Source: Myxococcaceae bacterium JPH2 (GTDB lineage Bacteria > Myxococcota > Myxococcia > Myxococcales > Myxococcaceae). Taken from it: DNA of 64,000 nucleotides. How positions within the stretch are numbered: the stretch's first letter is position 1; every line of letters begins with the position of its first letter. Shown piece by piece: positions 52,440 to 60,602 of this stretch. Under the pieces are notes generated by a model that did no database searches, was not told where the DNA came from, and saw only the letters and a program-made list of their open reading frames with translations. A program made the position numbers and the translations under genes. The stretch covers positions 310,001 through 374,000 of the forward strand of contig JAEMGR010000001.1 of assembly GCA_016458225.1 (NCBI GenBank). Direction: 5' to 3'.

Positions 52440-53144
52440 CTACCGCGAGCGACCGCGAGACCGAGGCCGCGCGGGCGCCCCCCCCGACCGGGCCTTGACC
52501 TTGCGCGCGGGAGGCTTCGCGCCCTCCGGCCCGCCACCCAGGCTGGCGAGCACGATGCGGCGCAACAGCGCGAAGGCGGGCATGGGGTCGAACCGCGAGT
52601 CCAACTGGTGGTGCAGCGAGAGCCCGTCGAAGCACGCGCGCACGATGGCCGCGTACTGCACATCCACCGCGTCCGGAGTCGAGCCCGCGCCGTGGCGCAC
52701 GTGGGCCACGGTCTGCGCGATGGTCGCGTCGCTCTCATCCAGGAGCTGGGCCACCGGGAGCTTCAGCTCGGGGTTGCGCAGCCCGAGCGCGTACAGCTCG
52801 TGGCGCAGGCGCACCTGCTCCGGCCGCTCCGCCATCAACCGCTCGCCCCAGGAGAAGCTCGCCGTCGCGAGCCGCTCCAGGGGCATCTCCTCGCGCAGCC
52901 GCTTCAGCTCCACTTCGTACTGCCGCCGCGCCTCCGCGGTGACCGCGAGCAAGAGCCCGTCCTTGCTGCCGAAGTAGTAGTGCACCAGGCCCTGGTTCAC
53001 GCCCGCCTCGCGCGCCACCTCCTTCACCGTCGTGGCGTCGTAGCCCCGCTCGGACAGGACGCGATAGCCCGCGGCGATGAGGCGCTCGCGCGCGTCGGGT
53101 TCCGGAGGCGTCGTGGGCTCGGGCGTGCCGCGGGGTCGGGCCAT
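52440..53144 (-). CDS. TetR family transcriptional regulator
   Basis: 234 residues from the ATG at 53144. An in-frame GTG at 53162 would add six residues. The N-terminal helix-turn-helix is clear: T-T-V-K-E-V-A-R-E-A-G-V-N-Q-G-L-V-H-Y-Y-F-G-S-K around residues 38-61. The C-terminal ligand domain ends in a Lys/Arg/Pro-rich tail. It is divergent from the barrel-adaptor-pump genes, and two copies of a 16-base inverted repeat cover the promoter of that unit, so it is the probable local repressor, relieved by a pump substrate. The operators lie ~90 bases from its own start, so autoregulation is possible but less direct. Confidence 0.92.
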   Translation of the reverse strand: MARPRGTPEPTTPPEPDARERLIAAGYRVLSERGYDATTVKEVAREAGVNQGLVHYYFGSKDGLLLAVTAEARRQYEVELKRLREEMPLERLATASFSWGERLMAERPEQVRLRHELYALGLRNPELKLPVAQLLDESDATIAQTVAHVRHGAGSTPDAVDVQYAAIVRACFDGLSLHHQLDSRFDPMPAFALLRRIVLASLGGGPEGAKPPARKVKARSGGAPARPRSRGRSR

Positions 53145-53208
53145 CCAACCCACATAGGGCACCGCATTCCCACCCGCAAGCCACGGCCCGCGTGCCCGGC
53201 CGGTTGGC

Positions 53209-53237
53209 TTGACATGCGGCCGCTCGACCCTTAGTTA
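53209..53237 (+). promoter_or_regulatory. Promoter of the RND efflux unit
   Basis: TTGACA (53209-53214), a 17-base spacer and TAGTTA (53232-53237). The -35 is perfect. The -10 overlaps the first TetR operator, so bound repressor would block polymerase. Confidence 0.55.
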
Positions 53238-53250
53238 GTCGTGTAACTAA
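53235..53250. promoter_or_regulatory. TetR operator, site 1
   Basis: TTAGTCGTGTAACTAA, an inverted repeat TTAGT-N6-ACTAA. It overlaps the end of the -10 box of the efflux promoter. Its centre is 17 bases from that of site 2. Confidence 0.65.
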
Positions 53251-53251
53251 T

Positions 53252-53267
53252 TTAGTCGAACGACTAA
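53252..53267. promoter_or_regulatory. TetR operator, site 2
   Basis: TTAGTCGAACGACTAA, a perfect 16-base palindrome (TTAGT-N6-ACTAA), extended by one T/A pair on each side. It lies just upstream of the GGGAGAG ribosome-binding site of the barrel gene and shares its half-sites with site 1. Confidence 0.7.
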
Positions 53268-53280
53268 AAAGGGAGAGACG

Positions 53281-53916
53281 ATGCGTACCGATTCCGTGAA
53301 GCGCGCGCAGTGGGCGAAGTGGCTGGGGGTGGCGGCGGCGTTGACGGCGGTCCCCGCGCTTGCCGATGACGCGGCGATGGGAATGGAGCGCCCGCTGCCG
53401 GGCGCGCTGCTGGTGGAGGTGCAACCGCCGGCGCTGGATGACTCGCTCGTGGGCATCCGCCTGGAGCTGTCGCCGTCTCGCGAGGCGCCGTGGGCCTTCG
53501 GTCTGGTGGCGCGCACGGGCGGATGGAGCCAGTTCGGGGCGAAGGCCCGGTTCATCGGGACGAACTCGGGCGACGTGAAGCTCAACTACGCGCTGGGCGC
53601 GGAAGGCCGCTACACGCTGGCGTCGTTCGCGGGCGGGACATTCCAGCCGTTCGTCGGGCTGACACTGGGCGCCGAGGAGTTCCACGCGCGGGCGAGCGCG
53701 GAGGACCTGGGCAGCTACACCACGGCGCTGTTCGCGGAGCCCTCGGTGGGCGCGATGTGGCGCCCCGGCGCGGGGCGGCTCGGACTGTCCGCGCGCGTGG
53801 GCCCCGGCTTCGCCACGACCGACGTGCGCGAGCTGGAGGTGGGCAACGGCAGCGGCACGCTGAAGCTGCGCTCCGTCTATCCGAGCGCGTCGCTGAGCCT
53901 GCTCGTTGTCCTGTGA
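53281..53916 (+). CDS. Outer-membrane beta-barrel protein, hypothetical
   Basis: 211 residues, ATG 8 bases after GGGAGAG. The signal peptide ends near P-A-L-A-D (residue ~30). The mature part has repeating amphipathic strands with Gly and aromatic residues (F-G-L-V-A-R-T-G-G-W, Y-A-L-G-A-E-G-R-Y) but ends V-V-L instead of a terminal Phe. It is the first gene behind the TetR-controlled promoter, upstream of the adaptor and pump genes by 130 bases. It is much too small and of the wrong type to be a TolC-like channel, so it does not complete the tripartite pump; it may be a small porin or a lipid-handling barrel linked to the same stress. Confidence 0.7.
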   Translation: MRTDSVKRAQWAKWLGVAAALTAVPALADDAAMGMERPLPGALLVEVQPPALDDSLVGIRLELSPSREAPWAFGLVARTGGWSQFGAKARFIGTNSGDVKLNYALGAEGRYTLASFAGGTFQPFVGLTLGAEEFHARASAEDLGSYTTALFAEPSVGAMWRPGAGRLGLSARVGPGFATTDVRELEVGNGSGTLKLRSVYPSASLSLLVVL

Positions 53917-54046
53917 ACGAATCGCCGCGCCCGCGGGAAGGCGGATAGTCACCACCTGAGTCAGGGCCGGGTGGATTTCAGCGGGGAGTGCCACCACGCT
54001 CCGCCGCCGTCTGTCGTCGACCATGCGCCACACAGGAGTTGGCACC

Positions 54047-55168
54047 ATGTGGATGCAGCGCGGAGCCCTCGCCCTGGGGGTGATGTCCTTCACATTGTTC
54101 GCGTGCGGTGGGCACGCGCCCCCTCCCCAACCTCCCACGGCCGTGAAGGTGGCGACCGTGGAGCGAGCCGGCACGGGCGCACAGGCGCGCTACTCGGCGG
54201 AGATCCAACCCGCCACGCGCGTGGACCTCGCGTTCAAGGTCGGCGGCTACGTGGAGTCCATCGCCAAGGTGCGCGACGTGGAGGGCAAGCCTCGGCTCGT
54301 GCAGGCGGGGGACGCGGTGCGCGCGGGCACCGAGCTGGCCACGCTGCGCAGGACGGACTACGCGCAGCGGCTCGCCGAGGCCCAGGCCGCGCTGGCCCAG
54401 GCACGCGCCGCCGCGGAGCAAGCGGAGCTGAACTTCGCGCGGACCTCCAAGCTCGTCGAGGGACAGGTGGCCACGCCCGCGCAGCTCGACACGGCGCGCA
54501 CGCAGCGAGACAGCGCGGCCGGAGCGGTGGCCGCCGCGAGAGCCCGCGTGGAGGAGGCCCGCACGTCCCTGGCGGACACCACGCTGCGCTCACCGCTGGA
54601 GGGCGTGGTGCTCCAGCGCAACATCGAGGTCGGCGCGCTGGCCGCGCCCGGCACCGTGGCCTTCTCCGTCGCGGAGACCCAGAGCGTGCGGGTCATCTTC
54701 GGCGTGCCCGACACCGTCCTGCCCCGAGTCCGGCTGGGCGCGACGCAGGCGGTGACGACGCAGGCGTTCCCCGGTGAACAGTTCGAGGGGCGCATCTCGC
54801 GCATCGCGCCGTCCGCGGACCCCAAGAGCCGCGTGTTCGAGGTGGAGATCTCCATCGCCAACGGGGACCAGCGACTGAAGCCCGGCATGGTGGCCGCGCT
54901 GTCCCTGGGCGCGGGGGCCCCCATTCCGGAGGAACTCCTCATCCCGCTGGCGGCCATCGTGCGCGCGCCCGGTCATCCCCAGTCCTTCGCGGTGTTCGTG
55001 CTCGACGAGTCTGGAGGCAAACCCGTGGCCCGGGCTCGGGAGGTCGAGTTGGGCGAATACCTGGGCCGCGTCATCCCGGTGAAGAAGGGGCTGAAGGCCG
55101 GAGAGCGCATCGTCGTCACGGGCGCCAGCCTCTTGTCCGATGGCGAGGCGGTGGAGGTGATTCCTTGA
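54047..55168 (+). CDS. RND efflux periplasmic adaptor (membrane fusion) lipoprotein
   Basis: 373 residues from the ATG at 54047, with AGGAG about 9 bases upstream; an earlier ATG at 54023 would spoil the signal sequence. The lipobox is L-F-A-C (Cys20). The adaptor domains are in order: beta-barrel/lipoyl half with A-T-R-V-D-L-A-F-K-V-G-G-Y-V, a helical hairpin with L-A-E-A-Q-A-A-L-A-Q-A-R-A-A-A-E-Q-A, the second lipoyl half with T-L-R-S-P-L-E-G-V-V-L, and the C-terminal barrel. It bridges the inner-membrane pump to an outer-membrane channel. The pump gene overlaps its stop by four bases, TTG start. No channel gene is adjacent. Confidence 0.92.
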   Translation: MWMQRGALALGVMSFTLFACGGHAPPPQPPTAVKVATVERAGTGAQARYSAEIQPATRVDLAFKVGGYVESIAKVRDVEGKPRLVQAGDAVRAGTELATLRRTDYAQRLAEAQAALAQARAAAEQAELNFARTSKLVEGQVATPAQLDTARTQRDSAAGAVAAARARVEEARTSLADTTLRSPLEGVVLQRNIEVGALAAPGTVAFSVAETQSVRVIFGVPDTVLPRVRLGATQAVTTQAFPGEQFEGRISRIAPSADPKSRVFEVEISIANGDQRLKPGMVAALSLGAGAPIPEELLIPLAAIVRAPGHPQSFAVFVLDESGGKPVARAREVELGEYLGRVIPVKKGLKAGERIVVTGASLLSDGEAVEVIP

Positions 55169-58100
55169 GCGCGTCCGGCCCGGAGGGCGGCGGGGCGACG
55201 CCGTCATACGAAGAGAAGGAGCGCGCCCGAGACCAGGCGCGCGTGGACCACCAGCACAACACGGCCCGCTACTTCACGGAGACGCGGCAGGTAGCGTGGG
55301 TGTTCCTCGCCTTCACGCTGCTGTGGGGGGTCTTTGGTTACTTCCGCATGCCCAAGGCGAAGGACCCCGTCATCGCGGTGCGCGTGGCGGTGGCCACCTG
55401 CCTGTGGCCCGGCGCGGAGGCGGAGAAGATCGAGCAACTGGTCACCCGGCGCATCGAACAGAAAATCTCCGAGAACGCCTCCGTCGAGAAGATCGAGTCC
55501 ATCAGCCGCACGAGCATCTCCGTCGTCTACGTCACGCTGAAGGACGACGTGAACGACCGAGCCAAGGAGTTCGACGACATCCAGGGCCGCTTGAGCACGC
55601 TGCGCGACCTGCCCGCGGGCACGGGCCCGGTGAACTTCCTGAAGGACTTTGGAGACACCGCCACCCTCATGCTCACGGTGGCGAGCCCCAAGGCGGACGA
55701 CATCGAGCTGGAGCTGCGCTCACGCGCCGTCGCCCGCGCCATCGAGGCGGTGCGCGCGGGGATACCGCCCGGCCCACCCCACGCGACGCTGGTGGTGAGC
55801 TTCCCGCCCTCCATCAATGCCGCGTCCATGCAGCGCATGGGCGACCGGGCTCGCCGCTTCTTCGACACCCTCCCCAACACACGCAACGCGCGCTTCCTCC
55901 AGAGCCCGGGCTTCATCGGGGTCGACATGGAGACCACGCTCACCGACGAGGTCCTGCTCGCGCAGCTCCGGACGTTCGCCCAGGACCACCTGAGCCTCTC
56001 CGAGCTGCACCCGGACGTCTGGCCGCCCATCGTCGTGCGCGACCCCGCGGACACGCGGGCCCGCCTGCAGGAAGGCGCGGGCGATCGCTACAGCTACCGC
56101 CAGCTCGACGACTTCACCGACACCATCCAGCGCTACCTGCAGCGGCTGCCCATCGTCTCCAAGGTGACTCGCACGGGCGTGCTCCCCGAGAAGATCTTCC
56201 TGGAGTACTCGCAGGAGCGGCTCGCCTCCTACGGCCTCCAGAACTCCGGGCTCGCCAACATCCTGTCGGCGCGCAACATCACCACGCCGGGCGGCATCAT
56301 CGAGGTGGGCGAGAAGGGCGTGACCATCGACCCGTCCGGCGAGTTCACCAGCGAGACGCAGGTGGGCGACGTCGTCGTCACCACCAGCGCCCACGGCGCG
56401 CCGGTGTACCTGCGCGACCTGGTGGACGTGCGGCGCGACTATCAGAGCCCCGCGCGCTTCCTCAACTTCCTCGTCGCCCGCGACGCGCAAGGGCGCTTCC
56501 TCCGCTCGCGCGCCATCACCCTGGCCATCAACATGCGGCCGGGCGCGCAGATTGGGGAGTTCGGCCGGGATGTCAGCGCGGAACTCGCGAATGTGCAGCG
56601 CGTGTTGCCCGAGGACCTCATCATCCGCCGCACGTCGGACCAACCGCTGCAGGTGAAGGAGAACGTCAGCCTGTTCATGACGTCGCTCTATGAAGCCATC
56701 ATCCTGGTGGTGCTCGTCGCCCTGGTGGGCTTCTGGGAGTGGCGGACCGCGCTCCTGCTGGCCTTGTCCATTCCCATCACGCTCGCGATGACGTTCGGAC
56801 TGATGGACGTGGTGGGCGTGGACATCCAGCAGATCTCCATCGCGTCGCTCATCATCGCGCTGGGGTTGCTGGTGGACGACCCGGTGGTGGCCAGCGATGC
56901 CATCAAGCACTCGCTGGCGCTGGGTTGGAAGCCACGCATCGCCGCGTGGCTGGGGCCCACCAAGCTGGCCACGGCCATCCTGTTCGCCACCATCACCAAC
57001 ATCGCCGCCTACCTGCCGTTCCTCACGCTGCCCGGAGACACAGGGAAGTTCATCCACACGCTGCCCATCGTGCTGACGCTGTCGCTCGTCTCCTCGCGCA
57101 TCGTGTCCATGACGTTCATCCCCCTGCTCGCCTCCACCATCCTGCGCGCGCCCACCAAGCCGGAGCCCACGCCGGAGGAGCGGCGCTCACGAGGCTTCGC
57201 GCGGCGCTATCACCAGGTGGTGGGCTGGGCCATCGACCACCGACTGTTCGTCGTTGGCTTGGCGCTCGTCATCCTGGTGCTCGCCGCGCTCGTGGGTTCG
57301 CGCGTGCGCTCGGCGTTCTTCCCCAAGGACCTGTCGTACCTGTCCTACGTGGACGTCTGGCTGCCCGAGGACGCCACGCTCGCGGCCACCAAGGAAGTCT
57401 CGCGCCAGGCCGAGGCCGTCATCCAGGAGGTCGCCGCCGAGTACGGCAAGGCCCACCCTGACTCCGACGGCAAGCCGCGCACCATCCTCGAGTCCGTCAC
57501 GGAGTTCGTGGGAGGAGGCGGGCCGCGCTTCTGGTTCTCGGTGGCGCCCGAGCAACAACAGCTCAACTACGCGCAGCTCGTCATCCAGGTGCGAAACAAA
57601 GAGGACACGCGCGCGCTCGTCCCGCTCTTCCAGGAGCGACTGTCACGCCAGGTCGCGGGCGCCCGCCTGGACGTGCGGGAGCTGGAGACCGGCAAGCCCG
57701 TGGGCATCCCCGTGTCCATCCGCTTGTCTGGCGAGGACATCCCGGAGCTGCGCCGGTTGGCGGACGAAGCCAAGACCATCTTCCGCGAGGCACCGGGCGG
57801 CGCGCGCACCCGCGATGACTGGGGCAGCGACACCTTCTCCGTGAAGCTGGAGGTGGACCCGGACCGCGCCAACCTCGCGGGCGTCACCAACCTGGATGTG
57901 GCCACCTCATCGGCCATCGCCATGAACGGCGTCACGGTGGGCCAGCTCAACGAGGGCAACCATCAGATCGACATCGTGGCGCGCCTGCGCGGCGAGGAGC
58001 GCGCGCAGCTCAGTGACATCGAGAACCTCTATGTCAGCGCGCGCAACGGGCCGCAGAAGGTGCCGCTCCAGCAAGTGTCACGCATCGCGTACTCACTTCA

Positions 58101-58848
58101 GACGGAGAAGATTCGACGGAGGGATCAATTCCGCACCATCACCGTGGCCACGTTCCCACAGTCCGGCGTGCTGCCCTCCGAGGTGATGAAGGCGGCGAAG
58201 CCCCGACTGGATGCGCTCGGCGGCACCCTGCCCCTGGGCTACACGTTGGAGGTGGGCGGCGAGGCGGAGGAGCAGGTGAAGAGCTTCTCCAGCATGCGGC
58301 TGGTCCTCATCATGCTGCTGGTGTCCATCTACATGGCGCTCGTCATCCAGTTCAAGAGCGCGGTCAAACCACTCATCGTCTTCGCGGCCCTCCCCTTCGG
58401 CGCGGCGGCGGCGCTGGTGTCCCTGGTCGTCATGGGCGCCCCGTTCAGCTTCATGGCCTTCCTCGGGGTCATCAGCCTGATGGGTGTCATCGTCAGCCAC
58501 ATCATCGTTCTCTTCGATTACATCGAGGAGATGCATGAGCGCGGAGAGCCCTTGCGCGAAGCCCTGCTGGACGCCGGCATGATGCGCTTGCGTCCCGTGC
58601 TGGTGACGGTGGGCGCGACGGTGCTCGGCCTGTTCCCGCTCGCGCTGCATGGTGGCCCGCTGTGGCAGCCGCTCTGCTACGCGCAGATAGGCGGCCTGAC
58701 GGTGGCGACCGTGCTGACGCTGCTGCTGGTGCCCGTCCTGTATACGATGGTCGTGCGCGACCTGAAGTGGATCCGCTGGGATGTCGCTCCGTCCCACGCA
58801 ACCGACTCGTCGGGGACTCCGCCCCCGCCGCCTCACCCGCCCTCGTAG
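55165..58848 (+). CDS. RND family efflux transporter, inner-membrane pump
   Basis: 1,227 residues, about 180 longer than AcrB, with ~40 polar residues before the first helix and a Pro-rich tail of ~20. The start is TTG at 55165 inside the adaptor's stop (TTGA). The 12-helix RND layout with two large periplasmic loops is visible. In helix 4 both proton-relay aspartates are present (Asp571, Asp572 in G-L-L-V-D-D-P-V-V). The matching helix-10 segment reads G-V-I-V-S-H-I-I-V-L, so the AcrB Lys940 position is Ser1111, followed by His1112. The pump would use a modified relay. With its adaptor it exports small molecules, substrate unknown, probably under control of the divergent TetR protein. MaoC-like gene follows 15 bases later. 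Confidence 0.93.
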   Translation: MSASGPEGGGATPSYEEKERARDQARVDHQHNTARYFTETRQVAWVFLAFTLLWGVFGYFRMPKAKDPVIAVRVAVATCLWPGAEAEKIEQLVTRRIEQKISENASVEKIESISRTSISVVYVTLKDDVNDRAKEFDDIQGRLSTLRDLPAGTGPVNFLKDFGDTATLMLTVASPKADDIELELRSRAVARAIEAVRAGIPPGPPHATLVVSFPPSINAASMQRMGDRARRFFDTLPNTRNARFLQSPGFIGVDMETTLTDEVLLAQLRTFAQDHLSLSELHPDVWPPIVVRDPADTRARLQEGAGDRYSYRQLDDFTDTIQRYLQRLPIVSKVTRTGVLPEKIFLEYSQERLASYGLQNSGLANILSARNITTPGGIIEVGEKGVTIDPSGEFTSETQVGDVVVTTSAHGAPVYLRDLVDVRRDYQSPARFLNFLVARDAQGRFLRSRAITLAINMRPGAQIGEFGRDVSAELANVQRVLPEDLIIRRTSDQPLQVKENVSLFMTSLYEAIILVVLVALVGFWEWRTALLLALSIPITLAMTFGLMDVVGVDIQQISIASLIIALGLLVDDPVVASDAIKHSLALGWKPRIAAWLGPTKLATAILFATITNIAAYLPFLTLPGDTGKFIHTLPIVLTLSLVSSRIVSMTFIPLLASTILRAPTKPEPTPEERRSRGFARRYHQVVGWAIDHRLFVVGLALVILVLAALVGSRVRSAFFPKDLSYLSYVDVWLPEDATLAATKEVSRQAEAVIQEVAAEYGKAHPDSDGKPRTILESVTEFVGGGGPRFWFSVAPEQQQLNYAQLVIQVRNKEDTRALVPLFQERLSRQVAGARLDVRELETGKPVGIPVSIRLSGEDIPELRRLADEAKTIFREAPGGARTRDDWGSDTFSVKLEVDPDRANLAGVTNLDVATSSAIAMNGVTVGQLNEGNHQIDIVARLRGEERAQLSDIENLYVSARNGPQKVPLQQVSRIAYSLQTEKIRRRDQFRTITVATFPQSGVLPSEVMKAAKPRLDALGGTLPLGYTLEVGGEAEEQVKSFSSMRLVLIMLLVSIYMALVIQFKSAVKPLIVFAALPFGAAAALVSLVVMGAPFSFMAFLGVISLMGVIVSHIIVLFDYIEEMHERGEPLREALLDAGMMRLRPVLVTVGATVLGLFPLALHGGPLWQPLCYAQIGGLTVATVLTLLLVPVLYTMVVRDLKWIRWDVAPSHATDSSGTPPPPPHPPS

Positions 58849-58863
58849 CTCCAGGAAGCCATC

Positions 58864-59766
58864 ATGTCCGACACCTCGCAGACTCTCGAACTTCCCCTCC
58901 TGCCCTCGCTCGGCTCGCAGCTCCTGCGCGCGGCGGTGACCCGCAAGCCCTCGCGCGCCGCCGAGTTCCCGCGTCTGGGGATGCGCGTGGCCCGAGTCGT
59001 CCCGGGCGCCGAGCAGCTCGCGCGCTACCGCGAGGTGTGCGGCTTCGAGGCGGACGGCTTCCTGCCCGTGACGTTTCCCCAGGTGCTCGCCACGCCGCTG
59101 CACATCGCGCTGCTCAACCGGCCCGAGTTCCCCTATCGCCTGCTCGGAATGATTCACGTCCGCAATGTCATCCGGCAGTACCAGCGGCTGGCGGACACCG
59201 CGCCGCTGTCCATCACGTGCACTCTGGGCGAGCAACGCGAGGCGCGCCTCGGGCGAGAGATTGATCTGCACACGCGCGTGGAGACCGAAGGCGTCCTGGC
59301 GTGGGAGGCCGTCACCACCATGCTGCGCAAGCTCCCGGGCCAGGAGGCCGCCGCACGCAAGGAGCGTGGACCGCAGACGGAGGACGTGGATCCCTTCCAG
59401 CAGAGCCGCCCCGCCCCGTGGCAGGTGTCACTCGACACGGGCTGGCGCTACGCGAAGACCTCCGGGGACTACAACCCCATCCACCTGCATGCGTTGTCCG
59501 CGCGCCTGTTCGGCTTCCCGAGAGCCATTGCGCACGGCATGTGGACGCTGGCGCGCTGCGTGGCGGAGATGGGCGAAGCCGCCGAGGCACCGGCCCTCAC
59601 GCTCACCTGTGAGTTCCGTCGACCGTTGTTCCTGGGCTCGAGCGTCCGCTTCCAGACCACGCGCACCGAGGGGGCCGTGGCCTTCCGAGTCTCCTCGGAG
59701 GACGGCACGCCGCACCTCCAGGGCGAGCTGAAGCCGACGGACGCCGCGCCCACCGCTCGGAACTGA
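58864..59766 (+). CDS. MaoC-like acyl dehydratase (hot-dog fold)
   Basis: 300 residues forming two hot-dog halves. The C-terminal half has the hydratase-2 motif: S-G-D-Y-N-P-I-H (Asp202, His207), followed by G-F-P-R-A-I-A-H-G-M-W, as in R-specific enoyl-CoA hydratases and FAS dehydratases. The N-terminal half lacks these residues, the usual double-hot-dog situation. It likely acts on an acyl-CoA or acyl-ACP thioester. It begins 15 bases after the pump gene and may be read through from it, which would place it under the TetR repressor; a link between export and lipid change is possible but not shown. Confidence 0.87.
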   Translation: MSDTSQTLELPLLPSLGSQLLRAAVTRKPSRAAEFPRLGMRVARVVPGAEQLARYREVCGFEADGFLPVTFPQVLATPLHIALLNRPEFPYRLLGMIHVRNVIRQYQRLADTAPLSITCTLGEQREARLGREIDLHTRVETEGVLAWEAVTTMLRKLPGQEAAARKERGPQTEDVDPFQQSRPAPWQVSLDTGWRYAKTSGDYNPIHLHALSARLFGFPRAIAHGMWTLARCVAEMGEAAEAPALTLTCEFRRPLFLGSSVRFQTTRTEGAVAFRVSSEDGTPHLQGELKPTDAAPTARN

Positions 59767-59846
59767 GGAGAGACCGCGGAGGCCTCAAGCCCATGGTGAC
59801 TGTGCGCCCCGAGAGCGGGCCAGAAACCGTGGGCGGAGAAAACGGG

Positions 59847-60602
59847 TCAGGGTGATGCGCGTCCGCCGATTTCCGGAAAGCGCTCGTAGGTCCGTTTGAG
59901 CACTTCGAGGTGGGCGGGGTTGTCGAGGTCGAGTGGCGCATCGGTGAGCTGTACAACCCAGCTCCCCGTCTCCGTGCGCCGTGCCCGCTTCAGCAGCTCC
60001 GCATCACGGGTTGGATCCGGGAACCCGATGGCAAGCGCGGCGGCGGCGGACCAGTAGTTCAACCATCCAAGGCGATGCGGAATCGCAGGGGAACGGAGCT
60101 TCTCTGCGAACTTGAGTGCCGGTAGTCCAAGGGGAGGAGCTCCTGGCTTGTGGATCGGATCGCGTGTTTGCCGTGCAATCTCGACGCCCGCGCGAAATGG
60201 CGTCGCATGGCCCCAGAACGCACGCGCACTCTCTGCCACGAAAGCAAGCACATCGACTGAGGCGGCAAAGACCAAATCGGTCAGTGGCAGTTCGGCATGG
60301 ACATCGAGCACGGGCTGCCCGCCCGGCGCTTGTCGTGGGCGCATGCGCAATCCAAAAATCGTCACAGGGAAACTCTCGTCGCCATTGCACACGAGCGGAA
60401 AGCCTCCGTCCTTGCTCCCTTTGAGCAGCCACGTATCGCGCTGGGGCAATGCGATGAGGTGACCGTCCTCAGCAACCGTCCAATCGAGTCGCAGCCCAGG
60501 AAGAGACCGCTCCATTCCTTGAACGATCTCAAGCGCGCGTTTGTCATGAGCAGGCAGCGAAGGGGCGTAGACGATGATGGCGAGGGCCTCATGCGTCGTC
60601 AT
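59847..60602 (-). CDS. DUF5953-type protein, probable immunity partner
   Basis: 251 residues from the ATG at 60602, which overlaps the stop of the upstream lipoprotein gene as ATGA, so the two are translationally coupled. I recognise the myxobacterial DUF5953 pattern: a start with I-V-Y-A-P-S-L, G-M-E-R-S-L-P-G-L-R-L-D-W, L-P-Q-R-D-T-W, A-F-W-G-H-A-T-P, G-W-L-N-Y-W-S-A-A-A-A and the D-A-P-L-D-L-D-N-P-A-H-L end. No signal peptide or membrane helix is seen, so it is cytosolic. The family has no proven function; its constant pairing with toxin-like genes suggests it neutralises the partner. GC content is visibly lower than that of the flanking metabolic genes, a sign of accessory DNA. Confidence 0.8.
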   Translation of the reverse strand: MTTHEALAIIVYAPSLPAHDKRALEIVQGMERSLPGLRLDWTVAEDGHLIALPQRDTWLLKGSKDGGFPLVCNGDESFPVTIFGLRMRPRQAPGGQPVLDVHAELPLTDLVFAASVDVLAFVAESARAFWGHATPFRAGVEIARQTRDPIHKPGAPPLGLPALKFAEKLRSPAIPHRLGWLNYWSAAAALAIGFPDPTRDAELLKRARRTETGSWVVQLTDAPLDLDNPAHLEVLKRTYERFPEIGGRASP

